In this document: piece by piece, positions 1-6,684 of the stretch
Layout of the letters: each line of letters starts with the position of its first letter
Position numbering within the stretch: the first letter of the stretch is position 1
Source: Bacteroidota bacterium
GTDB taxonomy: Bacteria > Bacteroidota > Ignavibacteria > Kryptoniales > JAKASW01
Direction of reading: 5' to 3'
Assembly: GCA_021789755.1 (NCBI GenBank)
Contig: JAJYJD010000089.1
Coordinates: 1-12,166 of the forward strand
DNA length: 12,166 bases
Position numbers and translations under genes: made by a program
Notes under the pieces: model-generated
The model's database searches: none
Told to the model about the DNA's origin: nothing
What the model saw: the letters and a program-made list of their open reading frames with translations, nothing else

Positions 1-19
1 AGCCGCCGGTTTCGAAAAC

Positions 20-39
20 GAATCAGTTTGGGGGGATTC
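20..39 (-). terminator. Possible weak hairpin after the tRNA gene
   Basis: Downstream of the tRNA on the minus strand a 5-bp stem (GAATC/GATTC) with a 10-nt loop is followed by GTTTTCG. This could act as a weak intrinsic terminator. The stem is short and the U-run is only four bases, so chance is a real alternative. Confidence 0.2.
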
Positions 40-41
40 AG

Positions 42-115
42 TAGCGGAGGAGGGATTCGAACCCCCGACACGTGGATTATGATTCCACTGCTCTAACCAA
101 CTGAGCTACTCCGCC
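42..115 (-). tRNA. tRNA-Met (anticodon CAU), elongator type
   Basis: Reading the minus strand gives a complete 74-nt cloverleaf: a 7-bp acceptor stem starting GGCGGAG, a D arm with GCTC/GAGC, a 5-bp anticodon stem (GTGGA/TCCAC) around a loop with CAT at positions 34-36, a 5-nt variable loop, and a T arm with loop TTCGAAT. The discriminator base is A and the CCA end is not encoded. The first pair is a G-U wobble, which I recall from other bacterial elongator Met tRNAs. The initiator type is unlikely because it has an unpaired 1-72 position and three G-C pairs at the base of the anticodon stem. A CAU tRNA could instead be the lysidine-modified Ile2 species; acceptor pairs G4-C69 and G5-C68 do not settle this, but the overall form looks like Met. 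Confidence 0.93.
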
Positions 116-127
116 ATCAGGAGTATT

Positions 128-156
128 AATTTAGCACGTCTGGCCGTGCCATTCAA
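128..156 (-). promoter_or_regulatory. Sigma-70-type promoter of the tRNA-Met gene
   Basis: On the minus strand a TTGAAT -35 box (151-156) is separated by exactly 17 nt from a TAAATT -10 box (128-133). Transcription would start near 121, about six bases before the mature tRNA 5' end at 115, which is a typical tRNA leader. The 17-nt spacer contains an inverted repeat, GCACG-N6-CGTGC (134-149), which could be a protein-binding site. Each box matches consensus at four of six positions, so the call rests mainly on spacing and location. Confidence 0.5.
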
Positions 157-160
157 GATA

Positions 161-298
161 GGAAGCCCCGACTTCCAAACACCAAGCTTCAAACAATTAG
201 CACAATGAACTATACAGATCAATCGGCAATGTGATGAATCCCTTGCCATTTTTGACTTGTTTCTTGAAGTTGTCTGGACCTTGGATTTTGACGTTTGG
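161..298. repeat. Imperfect inverted CAA-rich tracts in the gpmA-tRNA gap
   Basis: The 188-nt gap between gpmA and the tRNA has no plausible gene. It holds two low-complexity tracts of opposite sense. Positions 172-196 are built of units such as CCAAAC, CCAAG, TTCAAACAA. Positions 257-298 carry the complementary style (TTGTTTCTTGAAG, ACCTTGG, CGTTTGG). The two tracts can pair imperfectly into one long hairpin with a loop of about 60 nt. A separate small hairpin, GGAAG-N6-CTTCC, sits at 161-176. The structure lies just after the gpmA stop and could help end that transcript, but no U-run follows. It may equally be a degenerate dispersed intergenic element. Confidence 0.4.
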
Positions 299-303
299 AG
301 ATT

Positions 304-909
304 TTATTCCAGGTACTTCTTGCTGACTATCTTTTCGCCGCCGAACTCATACACCAGCGGCACGCCGGTAGGTATGTTCAGTTCAAGAACCTGTTCCTTC
401 GTCATGTTGTCGAGAAACATCACGAGTGAGCGGAGGCTGTTGCCGTGGGCCACTACGAGGACTTCCTTCCCCGCCTTCACGTCCGGCTGAATCTTGAACC
501 TCCAGTATGGGAGAACTCTCGCGGCGGTATCCTTAAGGCTCTCGCCGTTCGGCGGCGGCACGTCGTAGCTTCTCCGCCAGATGTGAACCTGTTCGTCGCC
601 GTACTTCTTTGCGGTCTCGGCTTTGTTGAGTCCCTGCAGGTCGCCGTAATGCCTTTCGTTCAAGGCCGTGTCGTATTCGACGGGCAAATCCGTTTGACCG
701 GTCTTGCTTAGGACAATCTTCAGCGTATCGATTGCCCTCTTGAGTTTTGAGCAATAGCCGAGGTCGAATCTATAACTCCTCAGTTTCTCGCCGGCGGATT
801 CCGCCTCTTTGACACCGCGTTCGGAAAGGGGGACGTCGATCCAGCCCGTGAAACGATTCTCAAGATTCCATTGCGATTCACCGTGACGAATTAAAACAAG
901 CTTAGACAT
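304..909 (-). CDS. gpmA: 2,3-bisphosphoglycerate-dependent phosphoglycerate mutase
   Basis: Interconverts 3- and 2-phosphoglycerate in glycolysis and gluconeogenesis, in the cytoplasm, through a phosphohistidine intermediate. The protein has 201 residues. The RHGES motif at 8-12 places the catalytic His at 9. FTGWID (20-25), the ERHYG motif (85-89, catalytic acid Glu85) and the second active-site His in AHGNSLR (154-160) are all present. It is shorter than the 250-residue E. coli enzyme because it lacks the loop between the PPP motif (118-120) and GESL (122-125); short forms like this are known in other bacteria. The ATG is preceded by TTGGAG at good spacing. It follows the DUF4936-like gene by 51 nt and is probably the last gene of the same minus-strand transcript. 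All catalytic residues are intact, so an active enzyme is expected. Confidence 0.96.
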   Translation of the reverse strand: MSKLVLIRHGESQWNLENRFTGWIDVPLSERGVKEAESAGEKLRSYRFDLGYCSKLKRAIDTLKIVLSKTGQTDLPVEYDTALNERHYGDLQGLNKAETAKKYGDEQVHIWRRSYDVPPPNGESLKDTAARVLPYWRFKIQPDVKAGKEVLVVAHGNSLRSLVMFLDNMTKEQVLELNIPTGVPLVYEFGGEKIVSKKYLE

Positions 910-960
910 TTCAACTCCAATAGAGTTTTAACGGTTATACTTCGATTTTTAATGTTGCCC

Positions 961-1236
961 TTATTCGGTAGATCCGAGAAGCTGGTCGAAAACTTCTACA
1001 TGGATCTTGTTATTCAATATAAATTTGTTTATTCCATACTTCGCACGCAAGTCGGACAAGCCCTTCAATGGTTCGCCTATATTGGAGACGGCTGCGACTA
1101 TTTCCATGAAGAGGTCAGGCTGGTCCCCTCTCTGCATCAACTTTTCCAATCCGAACCTCTTCCCTTCTTCGAAGTACGCGGACACCTTAACCTTATAATC
1201 ATCGATCGAGGTGACAGTGTAATAGATGTAAATCAT
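961..1236 (-). CDS. DUF4936-like small protein (91 aa), function unknown
   Basis: A 91-residue cytoplasmic protein with no signal or membrane segment. Its layout resembles the DUF4936 family: an opening strand YIYYTV (3-8), LMQR (33-36), FMEI (43-46) and a late H-x-E-x-F (79-83). This suggests a small alpha/beta, possibly ferredoxin-like dimeric, fold. Family assignment is by eye and uncertain; no enzymatic role is known to me. A GTG start at 1251 overlapping the previous stop is possible. I chose the ATG at 1236 because AAGGA (1244-1248) lies exactly seven bases upstream, inside the would-be N-terminus of the longer form, and because the family-like sequence begins at this Met. It follows the O-methyltransferase gene with 11 nt between them, so the two are almost certainly cotranscribed. 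Confidence 0.7.
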   Translation of the reverse strand: MIYIYYTVTSIDDYKVKVSAYFEEGKRFGLEKLMQRGDQPDLFMEIVAAVSNIGEPLKGLSDLRAKYGINKFILNNKIHVEVFDQLLGSTE

Positions 1237-1243
1237 CCGGATA

Positions 1244-1248
1244 TCCTT
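1244..1248 (-). promoter_or_regulatory. Ribosome binding site AAGGA deciding the start at 1236
   Basis: AAGGA on the minus strand, overlapping the last base of the O-methyltransferase stop codon and seven bases before the ATG at 1236. The competing GTG at 1251 has no comparable site, so this favours the shorter 91-aa product. Confidence 0.65.
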
Positions 1249-1871
1249 CACATTTTATATGCAACCGCGACGCCGTCCCTGATCGGAACGATAGAGGCCG
1301 CGAAGTCTTTCCTGGCAAAGAGTCTGCGGTTGAACTCTTTGATCGCCTCTGTTGAAGCATCGCCTTTCTTTTCGGTGACTTTTCCTGACCAGAGCACGTT
1401 ATCGGCGACGATCAGGCCGCCTTCTGCAACGCGGGAGAATGCTTTTTCGAGCGCCGCGGGATACCCCTGTTTCTCGATATCGATAAAAACTATATCGAAC
1501 TTCCCCTCAACTTTGTCGATAATTTCCAGCGCGTCTCCGACATGGTATTTCACTCTATGAAGCAGCCCTGCTTCTCCGAGATATTTCTCGGCTTTTTCAC
1601 GATTTGACTCACTCGACTCCGTACAATGGATTTCTCCTCCGTCCGCAGCGAGCGCCCACCAAAACGCCGAATAGCCGTAGCCGGAACCCATCTCGAATAT
1701 GCGCCTGGCCTTCACGATTTTAGCGAGCTCGTAAAGCAGCTTGCCGACCAGCGGGCCGACGATCGGAAAATTTCTCTCCAGTGCCTCGGCCTCCATTTTC
1801 TTCAATACAGCGTGGCGCGCGCCGTAAATTTCGCCAAGGTAAGATTCTATATTGGGATCTACTATCTGCAT
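1248..1871 (-). CDS. Class I SAM-dependent O-methyltransferase (family 3, YrrM/CCoAMT-like)
   Basis: A 207-residue cytosolic methyltransferase of the caffeoyl-CoA/catechol O-methyltransferase type, which moves a methyl group from SAM to a hydroxyl in a metal-assisted reaction. The SAM-binding glycine motif is EMGSGYGYS at 60-68. The acidic residue ending the second strand is in HCTES (82-86). Likely metal ligands are Asp131 in FIDIEKQGY, then Asp157 and Asn158 in ADNVLW. Length is typical for bacterial members (about 210-220). In bacteria these enzymes act on varied catechols or on hydroxylated tRNA uridine (the TrmR/YrrM type), and sequence alone does not tell which applies here. A run of GGA triplets gives a strong ribosome binding site just before the ATG. 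The flippase gene ends 46 nt upstream and the DUF4936-like gene follows at once. Confidence 0.9.
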   Translation of the reverse strand: MQIVDPNIESYLGEIYGARHAVLKKMEAEALERNFPIVGPLVGKLLYELAKIVKARRIFEMGSGYGYSAFWWALAADGGEIHCTESSESNREKAEKYLGEAGLLHRVKYHVGDALEIIDKVEGKFDIVFIDIEKQGYPAALEKAFSRVAEGGLIVADNVLWSGKVTEKKGDASTEAIKEFNRRLFARKDFAASIVPIRDGVAVAYKM

Positions 1872-1917
1872 CTCCTCCTCCGGACGGTTTTTCAGATATG
1901 ACGAATATCCGGGAAGA

Positions 1918-3372
1918 TCAGTTCACGACGAACCGCATTTTCCTGATATTGACTATCCTGACAGATTTTGTGGCCAACGCAATGCCTCCGAAAACAACTC
2001 CAAAGACTACAAATTCAACGACAAAACGCATATATACATTCCCGAACATGCCGCGGATAAATACGAGAGGAACCAATCCCACCGCGGAAATAAGAATGAG
2101 TTTGAACATCTTCGTCCACGGAAACATTTCGACCACATTCGATTTCAGCAGCACCATGAGCAGTCCGAGGAGTACAACCACCTGTACGTAAGTTACTATC
2201 ACCTTGCCTATCGCCGCACCTTCGAGACCGTAAAGCCGGAGCAGGAAATATGAAACGACACCGCTGAGAAACATCTCTGCGATCGATGTATACATGTAAA
2301 ACTTCTGTTTGCCAAGCGAGAAAAGCGCCTGCCCGTAAAACGAAAGTCTCAGCGGCAGGAGGAGCAGGAATATTCTGAAGATGCCTGCGCTGACGACATA
2401 CTTCGGACCGAAAAAGAAGCTCATGAAATCGTTAGCAGCGAAGAGGAGAAATACCATAAGTGGGAGGAGGAAGAGTCCGGTTTTTGATATAGAATTGTTC
2501 CATATCTCGATGAACTTACCGCGCATCTCCTTCGAGCCGAGCTCGCTGAAAACCGGAAATAGTACGGCTGATGCCGAGCCGGTTATGACCGCGATCATTG
2601 GAAGCTCTTTCGACCCGATCGCGTACACTGCGAATTTGTCCGGCGTGAAAAAGAACGCGACCAGGTACCTGTCGACCACCTTGCTGATCGTCCCTGCGAT
2701 TCCGCCGATGAGTATCGGAAGCGCGTAGAGAAATTGCGCCTTCAGTGCAGGCGAAAGTTTACCGAGCCGGAGCTTCCCATTGTGGAACAGATAAAACAGA
2801 AGGTACGCCGATTTTACGGCGCCGACCACTGCTATCGAGACAAAAACGATCGTCAGGCTCCGGAAGACGAGGGCTGCCGCCAGAATCGACGATGCAAACA
2901 GGACGGTGAGAACGAGATTTCCCCAGAGAAGAAGCCCGACCCTCCGCTCGGTCACGAAAATCGTCTCGAACATCAGCGACGGCGCCGAGAGGATCGCGTA
3001 CACCGCGAAGATGCGGATATATTTTGTCAGGGCGTCTGCACCGAACCAGTGAGCGATCAGCGGGGCGAAAACGGCAAGCACTATCCCGACAAGGACACCG
3101 ACTATCGTTATGCCGGCGACAGCGGAGGAATAGACCGATCGCTTCTCTTCTCTTGCCGAATAGTAGTAGATGGAGCTGCTGAGACCGTAGCCGGCAAGCG
3201 GAAGGAAGGAGTTGTATACCAGCCATACCTGTTCGTAGTTGCCGTACTCCGACCGCGAGAGAAGCCGCGTGAGGATCACCGAGGCTGCGAGGAGGCCGAG
3301 TATGTTGACGAATTTGGATGCGCCGACGAGGCCGGCATTTTGCGTCAGCGAAAAATCTTCCGGTCTCTCCAT
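1918..3372 (-). CDS. Polysaccharide/lipid-linked oligosaccharide flippase (Wzx/MATE-like)
   Basis: A 484-residue integral inner-membrane protein with about twelve to fourteen hydrophobic helices and short basic loops, the pattern of the MurJ/Wzx/MATE flippase superfamily. The N-terminal block (about 10-40, ending LTRLLSRSEYG) and the central VVDRYLVAFFFTP (232-244) are typical of polysaccharide export flippases: the first helix ends in a sequence like 'ltRlLs..eyG', and the central helix carries an Asp-Arg. It would turn lipid-linked sugars across the membrane for surface polysaccharide or lipopolysaccharide building. No glycosyltransferase lies in the window. The start codon overlaps the stop of the FemAB-like gene (TGATG), so the two are translationally coupled; only a weak AAGAAG stands in as ribosome binding site. 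Substrate is unknown. Confidence 0.88.
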   Translation of the reverse strand: MERPEDFSLTQNAGLVGASKFVNILGLLAASVILTRLLSRSEYGNYEQVWLVYNSFLPLAGYGLSSSIYYYSAREEKRSVYSSAVAGITIVGVLVGIVLAVFAPLIAHWFGADALTKYIRIFAVYAILSAPSLMFETIFVTERRVGLLLWGNLVLTVLFASSILAAALVFRSLTIVFVSIAVVGAVKSAYLLFYLFHNGKLRLGKLSPALKAQFLYALPILIGGIAGTISKVVDRYLVAFFFTPDKFAVYAIGSKELPMIAVITGSASAVLFPVFSELGSKEMRGKFIEIWNNSISKTGLFLLPLMVFLLFAANDFMSFFFGPKYVVSAGIFRIFLLLLPLRLSFYGQALFSLGKQKFYMYTSIAEMFLSGVVSYFLLRLYGLEGAAIGKVIVTYVQVVVLLGLLMVLLKSNVVEMFPWTKMFKLILISAVGLVPLVFIRGMFGNVYMRFVVEFVVFGVVFGGIALATKSVRIVNIRKMRFVVN

Positions 3373-4340
3373 CAGATCTTCTTTACCAGCGATGCCAGCC
3401 GCGCGGGAAAACTGTTCGCGCGCCGGACCTTGAAATACGTCTCCAGCCTCGGCCCGAAAGCCGACTTGAAGAGATTTATGGTGGGGGTGTTTGCACCGAC
3501 GAAATCGACGAACGATCTTCCGGCTTCCTTCTCGGCAACGAGTACTCTGTCGTAGAGAAGGTGCGACGCGCCCTTCTCGGCCTGCGCGTTTGTACCGCTG
3601 ACATAGAAATATGAGCCGCGGCTCGTCCGCAGCGTAGCAAGCCCGGCTATTATTTCACCGCTTTTATTTTTTACGCAGGTTATCTGCAGCAGTCCCGCTC
3701 CGTTCAGCCTGTTCATGAGGCGGCTGAGTGCGTCCTGCGAAACCGGCGGCTTGCGTCCATGACGCTCATAACTCAGCACATTTAGAGATATCAGCTCTGC
3801 AACCGAACATTTCCCTTCCGAGAGTCCGGTGTGCTCGGCGGAGCGGAGCACTTCCTTGAGAGACTTCGTGTAGTTATCCGGAGAGAATGTGTCGAGATCG
3901 ACGATGTAGGTGTATTGCGGGACGACAGCTGCGCCGGCCCATTGAAATGGTCTGATGTCTATCAAGCCCGGCTGAAAAACAAGCTGGTAGAAGCTGAAAT
4001 GTTTTCGCAAGTATTCTTCGAGCACCTGCAGGGCCGTCAACCTGTCGTATTCCTGCTTCTGGACTTTCGAATCGTCAAGCGAGCGGAAATGCACGCCGTC
4101 GTAGGCCCTGATCGGCATCAACTTTACCAATTTTTGCGCCATTCTCGTACCCGTAAAGAGTGCGCACGAAGCAACCGGAGTCTCGTTCCTGATTATCTGG
4201 ATATACTCGATCTCGCGATCCAATACCTCCCGGTAGGCATTCAGGAATTGCGGAAGAGAGTACGGATCTGCCGGGGGATTTTCTGAGAGAAATTTCTCGT
4301 AGGCGGGTGAATCTACCTTCTCGACTTTTAGGTCAACCAT
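3372..4340 (-). CDS. FemAB/GNAT-fold acyltransferase-like protein
   Basis: A 322-residue cytosolic protein with the double GNAT-like layout of FemAB/BioF2-like acetyltransferases (PF13480 type). The N-terminal half (about 1-150) opens with a short alpha/beta segment ending in YSLPQFLNAYREV (27-39). The C-terminal half (about 160-305) includes GEIIAGLATLRTSRGSYFY (228-246), a buried strand pair, and the typical FVDFVGANTPTINLFKSAFG (277-296), where FemAB relatives place 'fdfgg...gl..fK..fG'. Such proteins add amino acids or acyl groups to peptidoglycan precursors or surface glycans; here coupling to a flippase suggests decorating a lipid-linked saccharide. That role is inference. The ATG has no clear ribosome binding site, and I see no better start nearby. 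A 125-nt non-coding stretch separates it from hslU, so it may begin its own transcript. Confidence 0.75.
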   Translation of the reverse strand: MVDLKVEKVDSPAYEKFLSENPPADPYSLPQFLNAYREVLDREIEYIQIIRNETPVASCALFTGTRMAQKLVKLMPIRAYDGVHFRSLDDSKVQKQEYDRLTALQVLEEYLRKHFSFYQLVFQPGLIDIRPFQWAGAAVVPQYTYIVDLDTFSPDNYTKSLKEVLRSAEHTGLSEGKCSVAELISLNVLSYERHGRKPPVSQDALSRLMNRLNGAGLLQITCVKNKSGEIIAGLATLRTSRGSYFYVSGTNAQAEKGASHLLYDRVLVAEKEAGRSFVDFVGANTPTINLFKSAFGPRLETYFKVRRANSFPARLASLVKKI

Positions 4341-4465
4341 TTTGGGGAAGAGAAACTCTGGACTCTAAATCTGAAATCTCAGGCACCGTGTCCACCGGAG
4401 ATTCTTTTCATCTTTTGTATTTTGAGATTGATTGGAATTTATTGTTTCGGATTTAGAATTTTTCT
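4341..4465. other. AT-rich non-coding gap between hslU and the FemAB-like gene
   Basis: These 125 bases are much richer in A and T than their neighbours and contain no plausible gene. Loosely repeated words such as AAATCTGAAATCTC, GGATTTAGAATT and TTGAGATTGATTGG recur. AATCTC and GAGATT (six complementary bases) flank a GC-rich 17-nt core around 4393-4410 and could form a stem. No U-run follows on the minus strand, so it is not a textbook terminator for hslU, and I see no convincing -35/-10 pair for the downstream gene. Confidence 0.4.
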
Positions 4466-5863
4466 CTATAGGATATATTTGCTGAGGTCCCGGTCTCTCA
4501 CGATTTTGCTCAGCTTCTCGCGTACCATTTCGCGTGTGATTTCGACATTGGCCGACTCGATCTTGTCCGGTACATTGAACAGGATGTCCTCGAGCAGGGT
4601 GGTCATGATGGTGTGCAGCCTGCGGGCACCGATATTCTCCACCTGCTCGTTCACTTCAGCAGCCACCTTGGCGACCTCACGGATCGCGTCGTCTGTGAAT
4701 CTGATCGACACTCCCTCGGTTGCCAGGAGAGCGGTATACTGTTTTATGAGGGCATTCTCGGGCATCGTGAGGATTTTGTAGAAATCTTCCTCGTTGAGGC
4801 TGTTGAGTTCCACGCGGATGGGAAATCTTCCCTGCAGTTCCGGGATGAGATCGGAAGGTTTCGTGGTATGAAATGCTCCGCTCGCGATGAAGAGGACATG
4901 GTCCGTCCTGACGGCACCGTACTTCGTCATAACCGTCGAGCCTTCGACGATAGGAAGAAGATCCTTCTGCACTCCCTCGCGTGAGACGTCCGGACCCCTC
5001 GTCTCGCCGCCCGTTGTCGCGACCTTGTCGATCTCGTCCACAAAAACTATCCCGTTGTTCTCCACCCTGCTGATGGCTTCTTTCACGACGCCGTCCATAT
5101 CGACAAGTTTTTGTGCTTCCTCCTGCTCAAAAATCTTGAGTGCTTCAGGGATCGGTACCCGCCTCGCTTTGCTCTTCTTCGGCATTATGTTGCTGAGGAG
5201 ATCCTGGAAATTCGCACCCAGGTCCTCGCCCCCGAACGGACCGAATACCTGCATCATCGGCATGGCATCGGCAGTCACTTGAACTTCGATCGTGCGCTTG
5301 TCGAGCTCGCCGTCAAGAAGCATCTTTCTGAGTTTCTCCCTTGTCTGACGGCGTTCCTCTTCCTCGTCTGCGTTGTTGTTTCCTTCGACGCTGACTTTCT
5401 TTGCGGCCTTCATCGGTATAAGCTCGTCGAGGACCCTTTCTTCCGCAAGGACCTTGGCGCGGTCCTGGACTTCTGCAGTCTTTTCGGAACGGACGCTGGC
5501 GACGGCAATCTCGGCGAGATCGCGTATCATCGACTCGACGTCCCTCCCTACATAACCGACCTCGGTAAATTTCGAGGCTTCAACCTTGACGAACGGAGCA
5601 TTGGACAGCTTCGCCAGCCGCCGCGCAATCTCCGTTTTCCCGACTCCCGTCGGCCCGATCAAGATGATGTTGTTCGGCATTATCTCTTCGCGGAGATTTT
5701 CGGGCACCTGCTGCCGGCGCCAGCGGTTCCGTAGGGCGATCGCCACGGATTTCTTGGCGGCATCCTGTCCGATGATATACTTGTCGAGCTCCTGAACTAC
5801 CGTCCGGGGCGTAAGCTCACGCTTTGAAGGATCGCTCTTTATGAGCTTGGATGATTTGGCCAT
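4466..5863 (-). CDS. hslU: ATP-dependent protease ATPase subunit HslU (ClpY)
   Basis: The AAA+ unfoldase that feeds proteins to HslV in the cytoplasm. The chosen product has 465 residues. Walker A is GPTGVGKT (70-77), the substrate-gripping pore loop is GYVG (103-106), Walker B is VFVDEID (273-279), and the GARRLH sensor-2 motif is at 412-417. The inserted I-domain lies at about 110-245 with a charged, coiled stretch near 160-190. The chain ends in DLSKYIL, like the HslU tail that docks into pockets of HslV. An in-frame ATG at 5923 would add 20 residues, but these would overlap hslV and are not family-like. The ATG at 5863 starts one base after the hslV stop, giving tight translational coupling. 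All key residues are intact. Confidence 0.97.
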   Translation of the reverse strand: MAKSSKLIKSDPSKRELTPRTVVQELDKYIIGQDAAKKSVAIALRNRWRRQQVPENLREEIMPNNIILIGPTGVGKTEIARRLAKLSNAPFVKVEASKFTEVGYVGRDVESMIRDLAEIAVASVRSEKTAEVQDRAKVLAEERVLDELIPMKAAKKVSVEGNNNADEEEERRQTREKLRKMLLDGELDKRTIEVQVTADAMPMMQVFGPFGGEDLGANFQDLLSNIMPKKSKARRVPIPEALKIFEQEEAQKLVDMDGVVKEAISRVENNGIVFVDEIDKVATTGGETRGPDVSREGVQKDLLPIVEGSTVMTKYGAVRTDHVLFIASGAFHTTKPSDLIPELQGRFPIRVELNSLNEEDFYKILTMPENALIKQYTALLATEGVSIRFTDDAIREVAKVAAEVNEQVENIGARRLHTIMTTLLEDILFNVPDKIESANVEITREMVREKLSKIVRDRDLSKYIL

Positions 5864-5864
5864 T

Positions 5865-6395
5865 TCAAATTTCTTCAATTGAAAAATTCTTGTTTGTGTA
5901 AATGCAGATATCCGACGCGGCATCCAGCGATTCCAGCACGATCTCCCTGGCCGTCATGTGCGTATGTTTGATGAGGACCCTCGCCGCCGAGAGCGCGTAG
6001 TTGCCTCCGGATCCTATTGCGACGATCTTGTCGTCGGGCTCGATCACATCGCCGGTGCCGGAGATCAGAAGCGCGGTGTCCTTGTTCATCACCACTAGCA
6101 GTGCCTCGAGCCGGCGCAGGTATTTGTCGAGCCTCCAGTCTTTCGCAAGTTCGACAGCTGCCCTGCTGAGGTTCCCGTGGTATTGCTGGAGCTTGTCCTC
6201 AAAGCGCTCGAACAGGGTGAATGCGTCCGCCGAGGCGCCGGCAAAACCCGCAATCACGGTATCGTTATAAAGCTTCCTTACCTTCCTGGAGTTGTTTTTC
6301 ATCACCGACTGTCCTACGGTGACCTGCCCGTCGCTCCCTATAGCGCACTCTCCGTCCTTAATGATGCCGATGACTGTTGTCGAGTGAATCTTCAT
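5865..6395 (-). CDS. hslV: ATP-dependent protease proteolytic subunit HslV (ClpQ)
   Basis: The threonine peptidase ring of the HslUV complex, a proteasome-beta relative. The 176-residue product carries TTV at 6-8; removal of the short leader MKIHS would expose catalytic Thr6, as in other HslV proteins with short propeptides. Asp22 (in GSDGQVT) and Lys38 sit 16 and 32 residues after that Thr, matching the catalytic Asp and Lys of the family. GFAGASADAFTLFERFE (50-66) and the glycine-rich IGSGG (127-131) are also family hallmarks. AAGGA six bases before the ATG is a good ribosome binding site. It is followed by hslU with one base between. The upstream neighbour is the small acidic protein, so it is probably transcribed from the rpoN operon. 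Confidence 0.97.
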   Translation of the reverse strand: MKIHSTTVIGIIKDGECAIGSDGQVTVGQSVMKNNSRKVRKLYNDTVIAGFAGASADAFTLFERFEDKLQQYHGNLSRAAVELAKDWRLDKYLRRLEALLVVMNKDTALLISGTGDVIEPDDKIVAIGSGGNYALSAARVLIKHTHMTAREIVLESLDAASDICIYTNKNFSIEEI

Positions 6396-6443
6396 TGTGA
6401 TCCTTTGAATGCAGGAAATCCGATCCTGACGATTAACCGGTCT

Positions 6444-6680
6444 TCAGCCGGGCTTATTCATTTCGCCCAAAACCCTCTCATACACGCCCAGCATAAGAAG
6501 CGCCTCTTTCCAGTCGAGCAGGTCGTCCTCCATCTCCGGAGTCAGGCCCGATTTCGGTGTCTTCTTTTCAAGATCATCGTACGAAGCGGAATATTTAACT
6601 TCATACCTGAGCACAACATCGTGATAATGCCGGATCTTCCCCTCAACAGTCTCCCGGTCGAGAGTATCGATGATTCCCAT
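6444..6680 (-). CDS. Small acidic helical protein of unknown function
   Basis: A 78-residue, charged, mostly helical protein with no membrane segment. The middle reads as an amphipathic helix (LRYEVKYSASYDDLEKK, 24-40), then a short acidic turn (TPEMEDDLLDWKEALLML, 47-64). This 'YExKY...DDxxDWxxAL' style recalls small antitoxin-like partner proteins that I have seen next to toxin genes, but no toxin is present here. The ATG lies four bases after the rpoN stop and GAGAGG is located a little upstream. The stop comes 48 nt before hslV. Position inside the run, overlap-free packing and start signal support a real gene. I do not recognise a named family. Confidence 0.7.
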   Translation of the reverse strand: MGIIDTLDRETVEGKIRHYHDVVLRYEVKYSASYDDLEKKTPKSGLTPEMEDDLLDWKEALLMLGVYERVLGEMNKPG

Positions 6681-6684
6681 TTAC

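Noticed and set aside
42..115. G-U wobble at the first acceptor pair of the tRNA as a sign of a broken gene
   Set aside because: The rest of the cloverleaf is perfect and, as I recall, G1-U72 occurs in other bacterial elongator Met tRNAs.
1971..1990. A sigma-54-like -24/-12 element (GG-N10-GC) near rpoN's own region
   Set aside because: It lies inside the flippase coding sequence on the opposite strand, matches consensus poorly outside the GG and GC, and has no gene to drive.
2734..3555. A 273-codon plus-strand open frame across the flippase and FemAB-like genes
   Set aside because: Antisense to two genes with clear family patterns; its charged, repeat-poor translation matches no family and there is no start signal.
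5864..5923. A 20-residue N-terminal extension of HslU
   Set aside because: It overlaps the end of hslV and is not family-like; the ATG at 5863 directly follows the hslV stop.
6444..6680. The small acidic protein as one half of a toxin-antitoxin pair
   Set aside because: Neither neighbour is a toxin: rpoN and hslV are unmistakable. Only the style of the protein is reminiscent of an antitoxin.
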